64,000 bases of DNA from contig OY744468.1 of assembly GCA_963556145.1 (NCBI GenBank), positions 2,356,001-2,420,000 on the forward strand, read 5' to 3'. Under the pieces are notes generated by a model, which saw only the letters and a list, made by a program, of their open reading frames with translations, was not told the DNA's origin and did no database searches. Source of the stretch: Hygrocybe punicea. Lineage: Eukaryota; Basidiomycota; Agaricomycetes; Agaricales; Hygrophoraceae. A program made the position numbers and the translations under genes. How positions within the stretch are numbered: the first letter of the stretch is position 1; the number at the start of each line of letters is the position of its first letter. Shown one piece after another: positions 1 through 10,100 of the stretch.

Positions 1-373
1 CGTAAGCGGTTTGGGTGTGTGTAAGACGGTCGAGATCCGCCATAGTGTACCGGTGATCGTCTTCCGTACCCGGGTATAGCACGAGTACGCTCTTCTTGAA
101 TGCGGCATAATCGACGCCGGTCGCGCTAGGCAAACTTTCCCAAAGCTCGTAGTCGCTAAGCGACGCGTAGCGCAGACTATGCTTAATGCGTCCTGCGTCG
201 TCGAGAGCGGCATCGGCAGCAAGTATCTCGACTTCTTCGAAGAAACGGTTTAAATTGAGCGGGTTCCCGTCGAAGGTCGGGGCCGTGGAGTGACCGCGAG
301 CGGGCATTTGTCGTGGAGTAACATGGGGAGCGGTAACGTGGGGAGCGGTCGAGGATCCAGAGGTCGAAGTCAT
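1..373 (-). CDS. Gag N-terminus of element A (cut by window edge)
   Basis: Reverse complement of the first ~124 codons of the Gag of element B (4855 onward); the start ATG is at 373-371. The two copies are almost identical, including the TAPTFDGNP and YELW motifs of the capsid-like region. The rest of this element lies to the left of the window, so its completeness cannot be judged. It follows its own LTR and primer-binding site (901-1714) in the expected order, so this is the 5' end of a second, oppositely oriented copy. Gag proteins of LTR retrotransposons form the cytoplasmic particle that packages element RNA. Confidence 0.85.
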   Translation of the reverse strand, partial: MTSTSGSSTAPHVTAPHVTPRQMPARGHSTAPTFDGNPLNLNRFFEEVEILAADAALDDAGRIKHSLRYASLSDYELWESLPSATGVDYAAFKKSVLVLYPGTEDDHRYTMADLDRLTHTQTAY

Positions 374-900
374 TGTAGGTGGAAGGAGCTGAGATGTCGA
401 TGAAGCGGTTGCCGGGTGTACGATGAGCGGGTCGGGTAACGTGGGCGATGACGGCGTGGACGAAGACGAAGACGGGGACGATGTCGATGACGGAGTTTTC
501 GATGTCGAGAGCGAAGACGGAGACGATGACGATGACAAAGTTTTCGGTGTCGAGAGCGAAGACGTGGACGGGGGTTCTAACGAGGTCGAAGTCGGGGACG
601 TAGGCGATGCGGGTGTCGAACTGAGATCGGATGAGTCGGGTGTGATGGTAATTATCGGTATATCGACCGATTCGAGACTGTCGGATGAAAGATATAGGGG
701 GGTGTTTGATCCTGAGACGAGCGGGAGGTTGTTATGTCGAGCGAGGTGGTCGGGTACTAGCTGGAAGAAGTCGTCGTCGATTGTCGGGTCGAAGGCGGCT
801 AAAGAGAGTTCTTGTTGAAGAGTTCTTCGAGGAAGATCTCGAAGACGACAGTCAGAGGGAGGGATACGGGAAGAGGAAGCTATGGTGGTGCTAGACTATT
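374..900 (-). other. Gag leader of element A, open in the Gag frame without ATG
   Basis: Between primer-binding site and Gag ATG the Gag frame stays open and encodes a Ser/Pro/Asp-rich stretch, as in element B (4300-4854). Relative to B this copy carries indels in the Ser-rich part that leave the frame intact: the antisense reading of the region is 131 codons here and 142 in B, a difference of 33 bases. The antisense open frame at 423-818 is read as a shadow of this stretch. Confidence 0.55.
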
Positions 901-917
901 CCTCGCGGTGGGCTCCA
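901..917 (-). other. Primer-binding site of element A
   Basis: On the minus strand, TGGAGCCCACCGCGAGG starts two bases inside the end of the LTR. The same 17 bases occur after the LTR ends at 2262 and 4278. A TGG start at this position is the hallmark of a site that pairs with the CCA 3' end of a tRNA primer; the primer tRNA was not identified. Confidence 0.75.
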
Positions 918-919
918 GA

Positions 920-1714
920 TGTAAAGGCAAGGTCGGGGTGGCTGCGGAATAATAATCCTAAGCCTGTGGGGTCAGCGTAGAAGTGACTAGGAATAGTCTA
1001 ACAAGCTTCAGTAAGATAATAGGATATAAAAAGTAAGAAGCCGCCGAGTAAACTACTGAAATCTATGGAGACCGATCGAAGCCGACGAGGCCGACGATGT
1101 CGGGTACGGCGGGTCGGGTGTCGGGTGTCAAGAAACGTAGAGATAAAGGCGGTAGAACGACGGGGAGGGCGTCGAGGAATCCGACGAGCAATGTGTGCGA
1201 TGGAATTTACTGAGAGACTTAATTCTCAGAGAGAGGAAATGGGGGAACTGGTTTCTTATTTTGAGACGGCGCCTGGGCACCGTTTTTATACTACAAATTT
1301 GTGTACCTAGATTCAGACGAGAGTCCTCGGCCGATGAGAGGAGACAAAGGAGAATAAAAATGGGGAAGTAGGAAGAGCGTTGCGAGGCGACGATGACAGG
1401 GAAAATGGGTGGAAGATATGAAAAACCGTAAAAGATGCAATATACTTTACTATATCCCCATAAGGGAGACGCTAGGCGTGAATAAGGCAAGTCCGATGTC
1501 GGGATCCCAGTCCGATGAGATCTATCTTCGATATTTGAAGTTCCGTGAGTTTATGAGATAGACCGACCAGGTACGTGAGCAGCCGTGCTAGTCGGTATGC
1601 ATCGGGTTGCGTCGGGTTACGTCGGGTTCGAGCGTAGATTGCTAGAGACGTCGGGTTCGAGCGGATTCGCTAGATATCGATGTTACAGCCTCAGAGGGTC
1701 GAGGACCCTCTACA
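920..1714 (-). repeat. LTR of element A (795 bp)
   Basis: Reads TGTAGAGGG...CCTTTACA on the minus strand and matches the two LTRs of element B end to end. Length is 795 bp, the same as B's 3' LTR (5' LTR 794 bp). An 81-codon open frame inside it encodes exactly the same peptide as the matching stretch in B's 3' LTR, whereas B's 5' LTR differs at many sites. A TATA-like box (TATAAAAA) sits at 1290-1283. The base composition is rich in TCGA/CGAC words, as in the whole element. Confidence 0.9.
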
Positions 1715-2259
1715 TCACGTATCATCGATTCCGCCCGTTTCCGGTCTTTTCCGTCGATTCCGCTCCGGATTCCGCCTCCGGAATCGTTCATACTCAAGAT
1801 GCGATGTCTCTAACGACCCGGAATCAGTACGTATATAGTTACATATGATATATCTTCGTTTCCCGTTACTTAGTACATAGCACCATTCCCCCTATACTCC
1901 GCTCCACCTCTCTACCATCAGTTACAGCCTTCGCTTGTAGTACATAGTTACTACAGCACAGGATCTCTCCCAGTAGTATAAAAGATGTACCCTTATACTA
2001 CAACATATATATTATCATATCCCACCATATCATATTACATCCTATCGTATTGCATCCCTTCAGTTCTATTTCTTAGTCCTCGCTTCGTATCATCTCATTA
2101 GTCTTCGTACTCCACTCCCTTCACTTCCCCTCTGATCCAGAACCCTGGATTCGGGTTGGATTGACTAGACTATAGACACTAAACTCCTCTGATCACTTCT
2201 TAGCTGATCACCACTTTCGTAGATTCCCATTCGGGTCTACAACCGAACTCGCCGTCACA
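1715..2259 (+). repeat. Probable LTR remnant of an older element (C)
   Basis: This stretch ends in TCACA two bases before a primer-binding site identical to that of element B, and a diverged Gag follows. It is therefore most likely the 3' part of a 5' LTR. It has no obvious similarity to the A/B LTR and no convincing coding frame. The left end is undefined: element A's LTR borders it directly at 1714/1715, so A may have inserted into it. Confidence 0.5.
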
Positions 2260-2261
2260 AC

Positions 2262-2280
2262 TGGAGCCCACCGCGAGGAG
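2262..2280 (+). other. Primer-binding site of element C
   Basis: TGGAGCCCACCGCGAGGAG, identical over 19 bases to the site at 4278-4296. It follows a CA-ending LTR-like block by two bases. Sharing the primer site while LTR and Gag have diverged supports a common family with element B. Confidence 0.7.
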
Positions 2281-2453
2281 TTTATTTCTTTTGTCTTTTC
2301 ATACCCTCCCCACCGTCGGGTTGGACTTTCATGATGTTTCCCTCTTCTACCCGACTCTAGTTAGTTAGTTCCGCTTACGACTTCGACCTCGACCTCGAAC
2401 CTCCTCGACCCGACCCGCTTTCCGACCCGCATCCCGATTTAGACATTCCCGAT

Positions 2454-3235
2454 ATGACGACCGGATTCATGCCTCTCCAAGGTGATCCCTCAGCCCCAAC
2501 ATTCGACGGAAACGAACTCGACCTTCCCCGCTTCTTTGACGAAATTGACATGCTCGGCTCCGACTGTGGACTCACGGACGCTATGAAGATTCGCTACACG
2601 CTACGGTACCTCAACAACAACGATTACGAACTCTGGTCGACACTTCCCGCCGCTTCCGCTAAAGACTTCATCGCTTTCCGACGTGCCGTCTTCGACTTTT
2701 ATCCCGGTGCTACGGATTCCATCCGGTATACGATCTCGGATCTCGATCAACTTACGCGACGACAATCGGCTTATGGTATAGAGAACAAAGCGGACTTAGG
2801 ACAATATTTCCGGGATTTCATACGCATTTCCGGTGTCTTGTTTGACAACGGCCGTCTAACGGATAAGCAACGGAACACATTCTTCGCCAACGGATTCGAC
2901 TCAGACCTTTGTCTACGTATTGAAGAACGCCTCCATTACCTTCTTCCCGACCATTACCACGACGATCCGTACCCGCTCGACGTGTTCCACGATGCCGCCT
3001 TATTCCTACTTTCCGGTTATCGCTCCGTTCCGAAATCCCCTTCCCTTGCCGTTACCATCTCTAGTCCCGATTCCGGTCCCAGTCCCCCACCCGTCATAGC
3101 TTTGTCATCTCCGGTCCCGATTCTGACCTCGATCCCGCCCACCGTTGTTCGTTCCGTCGCCCACGTTCATTCCGGTCCTTCGTATACTCCGTCCCCGTCA
3201 TCGTGTTCCCCATCCCCGTCCATTCCGGTACCCGT
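2454..3235 (+). pseudogene. Truncated Gag of element C
   Basis: About 260 codons clearly homologous to the capsid part of element B Gag: both share APTFDGN, a YELW segment, an FYPG/LYPG motif, the FIRISG motif and a matching spacing of conserved residues, but overall identity is moderate, so this is a different, older subfamily. The frame runs directly into an LTR fragment at 3236, which supplies foreign residues up to a stop at 3308. The zinc knuckle, protease and Pol parts are absent. This is a 5' remnant and not expected to be functional. Confidence 0.8.
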
Positions 3236-3481
3236 TGTAGAGGGTCCTCGACCCTCTGAGGCCGTAACATCGATATCTAGCGAATCCGCTCGAACCCGAC
3301 GTCTCTAGCAATCTACGCTCGAACCCGACGTAACCTGACGCAACCCGATGCATACCGACTAGCACGGCCGCTCACGTACCTGGTCGGTCTATCTCATAAA
3401 CTCATGGAACTTCAAATATCAAAGATAGATCTCATCGGACTGGGATCCCGACATCGGACTTGCCTTATTCACGCCTAGCGT
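3236..3481 (+). repeat. LTR fragment (first 246 bp) next to element B
   Basis: Starts TGTAGAGGG like a complete LTR and matches the first 246 bases of the B LTR with only a few substitutions, then breaks off after CCTAGCGT where element B's own 5' LTR begins. It interrupts the Gag of element C. It is either the stub of an earlier insertion into which B landed, or a partial tandem duplication of B's LTR end. Confidence 0.8.
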
Positions 3482-4275
3482 TGTAGAGGGTCCTCGACCC
3501 TCTGAGGCCGTAACATCGATATCTAGCGAATCCGCTCGAACCCGACGTCTCTAGCAGTCTACGCTCGAACCCGACGTAACCTGACGCAACCCGATGCATA
3601 CCGACTAGCACGGCCGCTCATGTACCTGGTCGGTCTATCTCATAAATTCACGGAACTTCAAATATCGAAGATAGATCTCATCGGACTGGGATCCCGACAT
3701 CGGACTTGCCTTATTTACGCCTAGCGTCTCCCTTATGGGGATATAGTAAAGTATATTGCATCTTTTACGGTTTTTCATATCTTCCACCCATTTTCCCTGT
3801 CATCGTCGCCTCACAACGCTCTTCCTGCTTCCCCATTTTTATTCTCCTTTGTCTCCTCTCATCGGCCGAGGACTCTCGTCCGAATCTAGGTACACAAATT
3901 TGTAGTATAAAAACGGTGCCCAAGCGCCATCTCAAAATAAGAAACCAGTTCCCCCATTTCCTCTCTCTGAGAATTAAGTCTCTCAGTAAATTCCATCGCA
4001 CACATTGCTCGTCAGATTCCTCGACGCCCTCCCCGTCGTTCTACCGTCTTAATCTCTACGTTTCTCGTCACCCGACACCCGACCCGCCGTACCCGACATC
4101 GTCGGCTTCGTCGGCTTCGATCGGTCTCGATAGATCTCAATAGTTTACTCGGCGGCTTCTTACTTTTATATCCTATTATCTTACTGAAGCTTGTTAGACT
4201 ATTCCTAGTCACTTCTACGCTGACCCCACAGGCTTAGGATTATTATTCCGCAGCCACCCCGACCTCGCCTCTACA
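3482..4275 (+). repeat. 5' LTR of element B (794 bp)
   Basis: TGTAGAGGG...CCTCTACA, bounded by the primer-binding site two bases downstream. It differs from the 3' LTR at scattered positions throughout (for example near 3840, 3930 and 4050-4075), more than A's LTR differs from the 3' LTR. Confidence 0.9.
3906..3912 (+). promoter_or_regulatory. TATA-like box in the 5' LTR
   Basis: TATAAAA lies in the middle of the LTR and is conserved at the same place in the 3' LTR (12951) and in A's LTR (1290-1283). In LTR retrotransposons the genomic RNA starts shortly after such a box; the exact start cannot be read here. Confidence 0.5.
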
Positions 4276-4277
4276 TC

Positions 4278-4296
4278 TGGAGCCCACCGCGAGGAG
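4278..4296 (+). other. Primer-binding site of element B
   Basis: TGGAGCCCACCGCGAGGAG begins two bases after the CA end of the 5' LTR. It is conserved in elements A and C. It would pair with a tRNA 3' end finishing in CCA; which tRNA is unknown. Confidence 0.8.
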
Positions 4297-4299
4297 TAG

Positions 4300-4854
4300 T
4301 CTAGCACCACCATAGCTTCCTCTTCCCGTATCCCTCCCTCTGACTGTCGTCTTCGAGAACTTCCTCGAAGAACTCTTCAACAAGAACTATCTTTAGCCGC
4401 CTTCGACCCGACAATCGACGACGACTTCTTCCAGCTAGTACCCGACCACCTCGCTCGACATAACAATCTCCCGCTCGTCTCAGGGTCAAACACCCCCCTA
4501 TATCTCTCATCCGACAGTCTCGAATCGGTCGATATACCGATAATTACCATCACACCCGACTCATCCGATCTCAGTTCGACACCCGCATCGCCTACGTCCC
4601 CGACTTCGACCTCGTTAGAACTCCCGTCCACGTCTTCGCTCTCGATATCGAAAACTCCGTCATCGTCATCGTCTCCGTCTTCGCTCTCGACATCGAATAA
4701 TCCGTCATCGTCATCGTCCCCGTCATCGTCATCGCCTACGCCGTCATCGTCCCCATCATCGTCTTCGCCTACGCCGTCATCGTCCACGTTACCCGACCCG
4801 CTCATCGCACACCCGACAACTGCTTCATCGACATCTCAGCTCCTTCCACCCACA
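4300..4854 (+). other. AUG-less open extension upstream of Gag
   Basis: After a TAG at 4297-4299 the Gag frame is open without interruption for 185 codons up to the first ATG at 4855, yet contains no ATG. The predicted residues start with a mixed, protein-like segment (including DDFFQLVPDH and NNLPLVSGSN) and then a Ser/Pro/Thr-rich tract. Element A keeps the same frame open with in-frame length changes. The stretch may be translated from a near-cognate start codon, or may simply be a leader free of stop codons because of its TCG/CGA-rich composition. Confidence 0.45.
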
Positions 4855-7110
4855 ATGACTTCGACCTCTGGATCCTCGACCGCTCCCCACATCACCGCTC
4901 CCCATGTTACTCCACGACAAATGCCCGCTCGCGGTCACTCCACGGCCCCGACCTTCGACGGGAACCCGCTCAATTTAAACCGTTTCTTCGAAGAAGTCGA
5001 GATACTTGCTGCCGATGCCGCTCTCGACGACGCAGGACGCATTAAGCATAGTCTGCGCTACGCGTCGCTTAGCGACTACGAGCTTTGGGCAAGTTTACCT
5101 AGCGCGACCGGCGTCGATTATGCCGCATTCAAAAGGAGCGTACTCGTGCTATACCCGGGTACGGAAGACGATCACCGGTACACTATGGCGGATCTCGACC
5201 GTCTTACGCACACCCAAACCACTTACGGTATCCGTACCCGCGCTGAACTTGGCGAATATTACCGCGAGTTCATCCGGATCTCAGGGTTTCTTCTAGACAA
5301 GGGTCGGATCTCTCCCCGAGAACGCAACATCGCGTACGAGAACGGCTTCCATGTTGAGCTCAAAAAGGACATCAAAACCCGTCTGCAGTACCAAAAGCCG
5401 AACCATTTCCATAGCGACCCTTACGACTTCCAGGACTTCCACAATTGCGCCCACTTCTTGCTGGCCAGAACCGCGGCCGAACTGTCCACCGTCTCTCGTC
5501 TATCGTCAACGTCGCCTGCCGCCATCCGGTACTCGACTCCAATAGAACCCGCCACCCGCTACCCGCCACCCGCTCGCTATGACCCGGTCATTCCTAAAGC
5601 GGAACCGGTCGAACCTAACGTATCCGACCTATTTCGTCTCGTTTTGCAACAACTCGCCGTCCTCACACAGGCCCTCACCGAATGCAACAACCCCCCAAAG
5701 CCGTGTGCAAATAGGGCTGAGCCGACCACCGCGGGACAGGGTTTCACCAACTTCAACTGCCTCTTTTGCAACGATCCGTTCCATCGTATACGCGATTGTC
5801 CCATCTGCGAGCAGTACACTCGAGACGGAATATGCCGCAAGAACGAGCATGGCCGCATCATGTTGCCTAACGGAATGTATCTTCCAAAGGCTATCGTCGG
5901 CAAAAATATGAGGGAACGCTTCGACGCGTGGCACGCACAGAACCCCGGCAACCGCGCTCCCCCTGCCCGCAACCCCACAGAACCGTTCCAACGTGACCCG
6001 CCGCCTCATGTCAAAACTAACTTCATCTCCGCCGTCGAAGTACCCACCTACGAACCAGAGGTCACCACCGAGTACGCCAACATCTTTCAGTCCACGACGT
6101 CCGACATCGACGACGACAACGAACAGATTAAGGTTCTGGAAGCCGAAGTGCAGCGGCTTCGTAAACGGGTTAGATTCGACGGTGTAGAGATCCCATCAAA
6201 GGCGAAAGGCAAGTCTAGAGAAACGTTTCCCAATCTGCCCACCACTTCCACGTCTGTCCCCGCCGCGAAACCCGCCGAGAAAACGGCCAGACCTATCAAC
6301 GAGCAGCCGATCACCATAGTCCCCCCTTCGAACATGCGGCCGACCGAGCCGACCGCCCTTGTACCGCGCAGTCCCCAGAACCTTCCCGCATCGCACCCCC
6401 AATACCGCTACCAAGCCCCCATCGAAGATCCCGGTATCGCCAAATCCGTCATCGACCGCGTGCTCGATTCTCAAGTCTGCATTTCGCAGCGAGAACTTTT
6501 AGCCATGTCATCCGACGCCCGCCGTCACATGAAGGACCTCACTACGTCGAAAAAGGTCACCGCCGAGAGTAACAACGTCGAGGTCTTCCACTTTCACGCA
6601 CCCGAAATCCCCACTCGCGCCTGTCAACACTGTCAGGAAAACGTCCCGCTCGTCGTCGGCCGCGACTCAGTCCCTCTCCGTGCGGTCTACCCGCTCATCA
6701 ACGGCAAATTCGTATTCGAGTGCGTCCTCGACAACGGTTCCATGATCATCGGCATGCGGCGCGATATTTGGGAGAAACTCGGTTACGGCCTCCAAAATAT
6801 GAAGATGCGGATGCAGTCGGCAAATAAAAGCGACAACGACACCCTCGGCCGGATCGCCAACCTAAAATTCACCTTCGGCGACGTCGATCTTTTCCTCCAA
6901 GTCCAAGTCGTCGACGACGCCCCCTACGAGATCCTCATCGGCCGCCCGTTCTTCACGCTTTCCGAAGCCCTTACGAAGGATTATAAAAACGGAGAACAAC
7001 AAGTCACGATCACGGATCCAAACACCGGCGCCATCGTCACCTTGCCCACCATCGAGCACAACCAAAAGAACCGACGAGAGCGGTCCGACACCGGAAAGCC
7101 GGATTTTTAG
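4855..7110 (+). CDS. Gag-protease polyprotein
   Basis: 751 codons from the first ATG. The N-terminal ~220 residues are the retrotransposon capsid-like region shared with element C. A zinc knuckle of the CX2CX4HX4C type sits at C302, C305, H310 and C315 and would bind element RNA. A Ser/Pro/Ala-rich linker follows (about 360-560). The C-terminus holds a retropepsin-like aspartic protease: the catalytic motif is D626-N-G-S and a flap/ILIGRPF segment lies about 60 residues later. DNGS in place of the usual DTGS/DSGS is unusual. The stop codon is immediately preceded by five T residues, and pol continues in the -1 frame, so Gag-Pol fusion probably depends on a frameshift here. Confidence 0.85.
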   Translation: MTSTSGSSTAPHITAPHVTPRQMPARGHSTAPTFDGNPLNLNRFFEEVEILAADAALDDAGRIKHSLRYASLSDYELWASLPSATGVDYAAFKRSVLVLYPGTEDDHRYTMADLDRLTHTQTTYGIRTRAELGEYYREFIRISGFLLDKGRISPRERNIAYENGFHVELKKDIKTRLQYQKPNHFHSDPYDFQDFHNCAHFLLARTAAELSTVSRLSSTSPAAIRYSTPIEPATRYPPPARYDPVIPKAEPVEPNVSDLFRLVLQQLAVLTQALTECNNPPKPCANRAEPTTAGQGFTNFNCLFCNDPFHRIRDCPICEQYTRDGICRKNEHGRIMLPNGMYLPKAIVGKNMRERFDAWHAQNPGNRAPPARNPTEPFQRDPPPHVKTNFISAVEVPTYEPEVTTEYANIFQSTTSDIDDDNEQIKVLEAEVQRLRKRVRFDGVEIPSKAKGKSRETFPNLPTTSTSVPAAKPAEKTARPINEQPITIVPPSNMRPTEPTALVPRSPQNLPASHPQYRYQAPIEDPGIAKSVIDRVLDSQVCISQRELLAMSSDARRHMKDLTTSKKVTAESNNVEVFHFHAPEIPTRACQHCQENVPLVVGRDSVPLRAVYPLINGKFVFECVLDNGSMIIGMRRDIWEKLGYGLQNMKMRMQSANKSDNDTLGRIANLKFTFGDVDLFLQVQVVDDAPYEILIGRPFFTLSEALTKDYKNGEQQVTITDPNTGAIVTLPTIEHNQKNRRERSDTGKPDF

Positions 7111-10100
7111 AAGTCGAGGACCCGGAGATACCTCTCGGAAAGGACGCACCGGGAGATGAGAAGCCGCCACTCGAAAGCGACCACACCTATACCACGAACT
7201 ATGCTTCCCTTTTGCCGTTTCCCCTAGAAGAGGACTTATGTTTTTCTATCGATTTAGATTTCTCTTCGTCTCAGCCTCAGACTGCCGCCCAGTACATTTC
7301 ATTGTTGACCGATGTACAAAATCAGCTACGTACTACCGATACCCTTCCTTCGTCTTGTTCCGTCTCCGCTCCTGCGTCACATATTTCCTCTTCGAATATT
7401 TGTAACAAAGCCTCTACTGAACACGCTACTTATATCTCGTATACCACCCCCCCTACCAGGGACCTAAAAGGAGTCGTTACCAAGAAAAAGTATAAGAAGG
7501 TAGCTGATCGTATCCGCCCAATTTCTACCACTCTCCCCGACGAATACCGTATCATACGCGAGATCACCGGCGACCCGCTAGCCGATTTACCCACGCTCCC
7601 GACTCACCCGCCCGACTTTACACCTGGCACCTGCTATACCCAGGAACGACACGACGCGATGCCGATGAACCCGGATGGATTCCTTTGGCCTGAGGAAGAA
7701 AAACTCGGCCACCATATCATCAAAACGCAAGAAGCCGCCTTCGCCTGGAACGAATCCGAGAAAGGCCAGTTCAATACGGACTACTTCCCGCCGATCCACA
7801 TTCCCACCGTACCGCACGACCCGTGGGTCCATCGCAATATCCCAATCCCACCCGGCATCCTTAACGAAGTCATCGGCATCATCAAAGACAAAATTAACAC
7901 CGGTACCTATGAACCCTCGAATTCGTCATATCGCTCCCGCTGGTTTTGCGTTTTGAAAAAGGACGGGAAGTCTCTTCGAATCGTCCACGATCTACAGCCG
8001 CTTAACGCCGTCACTATCCGCGATCCCGCCGTACCGCCCATGACCGAGCACTTGGCCGAGGCCTTTGGCGGCCACTCTTGCTACGCTTCCTTCGACCTCT
8101 TCGTCTCTTTCGACCAACGCCTCGTCCACCCCTCGTCTCGGGACTATATGACCTTTCAGTCTCCACTCGGAACGCTTCGACTTACGCGGATTGCTATGGG
8201 ATACACAAATTCCCCGCAGATCCTACACGGTGACTCTACGTACATCCTCCATGACGAAATCCCTCATCTTGCCGTTCCGTATATGGACGATATTCCCGTC
8301 AAAGGGCCTCCAACCCGCTACGAGCAACCCGACGGTACCTACGAGACTATACCCGAGAACCCGGCAATCTGACGTTTCATTTGGGAACACTTCCAAGGTG
8401 TCAACCGCGTCATCCAGCGTTTCCGCTATGTCGGCGGTACCTTCAACGGCAAAAAACTCGAGTTGTGTCGACCCTCAGTCATCGTTGTTGGCCACCGATG
8501 CACATACGAAGGAAGAGTAGCCGATGACTCCAAAGTACAGAAGATTCGCGATTGGCCACTGCCGACCAACCTCACCGAAGTTCGCGCCTTTCTCGGTATC
8601 TGCGGCGTCTTGCGTATTTTTATCAAGGACTTCTCGCTCCACTCCCGACCCCTCGTCCGTCTTACCCGCAAAGGTATACCCTTCGAATTTGGTGAAGAAG
8701 AAGAGACCGCCGTCGACTACCTCAAAAACGCCGTCATTACGTCGCCAGCGCTGCGCGCTATCGACTACACGCGTGAATGGGAAGTGATTCTCGCCGTCGA
8801 TTCATCCGTTCTTGGAGTCGGCTTCGTTCTTATGCAAATCCGCGCCGACGGAAAGCGCTATCCGAATCGCTTTGGTTCAATATCGTGGAACGAACGCGAA
8901 GCCCGATACTCTCAGTCCAAGCTCGAGCTTTACGGTCTCTTCAGGGCCCTCCGCGCCTATCGGATTTTCATTATCGGCGTCCGCAACCTCACCGTTGAAG
9001 TCGACGTGAAGTACATAAAAGGGATGCTCAACAACCCCGACATTCAGCCCAATGCAACGATCAACCGATGGATAGCCGGCGTGCTCTTATTTGACTTTAG
9101 ACTCGTTCACGTACCCGCTTCCGCACACGGTGCACCCGACGGACTCTCCCGACGTCCCCGCGCTGCAGAAGACCCCGAGGAGATCAACGACTCCGACGAT
9201 TGGCTCGACCACTCCTACGGTTTCTTTATGGAAGTCGTCAACTACCGACCCGTCCCCATACCGTCTAAGCCGATTGCCATATGCGGCCGCTGCCGTGCCA
9301 CAGCCGACCGACTCCAAGAATTACCGGCCGTCCTCGTCTACACAAATCAGGAAGCCGTTTCTGACATACCGCGATCCGATAAAGCCCGCGCGGCCGACGT
9401 TCGTCTTGCCCTCGTCGAGACTTGGTTACGAGATCTAACCCGACCCGCGAACTTCACGGACGAAGAATACCGTCTGTTCTTACGATACGCCCTTGAATTC
9501 TTCGTCACCGATAACAAGCTTTGGCGTAAAGACCGTCACGGAAAACACAAACTCGTCATACCGCCCGACCGCCGGCTTCAGTTACTCAAAGACGCTCACG
9601 ACTCTCTCGGCCACAAAGGTATATTCTCCGTCCGCGCTCGGCTACTCGATCGTTTCTGGTGGCCGCACCTCGACCACGACGTTAAGTGGTACGTCCAGTC
9701 TTGCCATCAGTGCCAAGTACGGCAAATGCGTTATCATCACATTCCGCCCACCGTCGCTACACCGGCCTCACTATTTCGTAAAGCGTATGTCGACACAATG
9801 TTTATGCCACGATCCGGCGGCTATCGATACATCGTCCAAGCCCGTTGCTCCCTGTCCGCCTACCCTGAGTTCCGCATGTTACGCCGCGAGACCGGCTCCA
9901 CCATCGGCACGTTCTTGTTCGAAGACATCTTATGCCGTTGGGGCGCTCTCGAAGAAATCGTTACCGACAACGGCAAGCCGTTCGTAGAAGCGCTCGACTA
10001 TCTCGCCTCCCGCTACGGTATCCGCCACATCCGCATTTCGCCCTATAACTCACAAGCGAACGGACCCGTTGAGCGTCGCCACCTAGATGTCCGGGAGGCC

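Noticed and set aside
423..818. Acidic 131-codon plus-strand frame (Asp/Glu/Gly-rich) and its copy at 4377-4805 on the minus strand
   Set aside because: Antisense of the Ser/Pro-rich Gag leader; TCG/TCC serine codons read backward as Asp/Glu/Gly. The sense frame is the better explanation.
1128..1490. Hydrophobic 120-codon frame in the LTR (also at 3706-4143 and 12751-13188)
   Set aside because: It lies wholly in LTR sequence, differs in length between copies through stops, and has no coding-like substitution pattern that I could see.
8463..8465. Separate start of a second pol protein at 8463
   Set aside because: This is a TTG codon within the same pol frame after the TGA at 8370; homology to the reverse transcriptase continues across the gap, so it is one broken pol.
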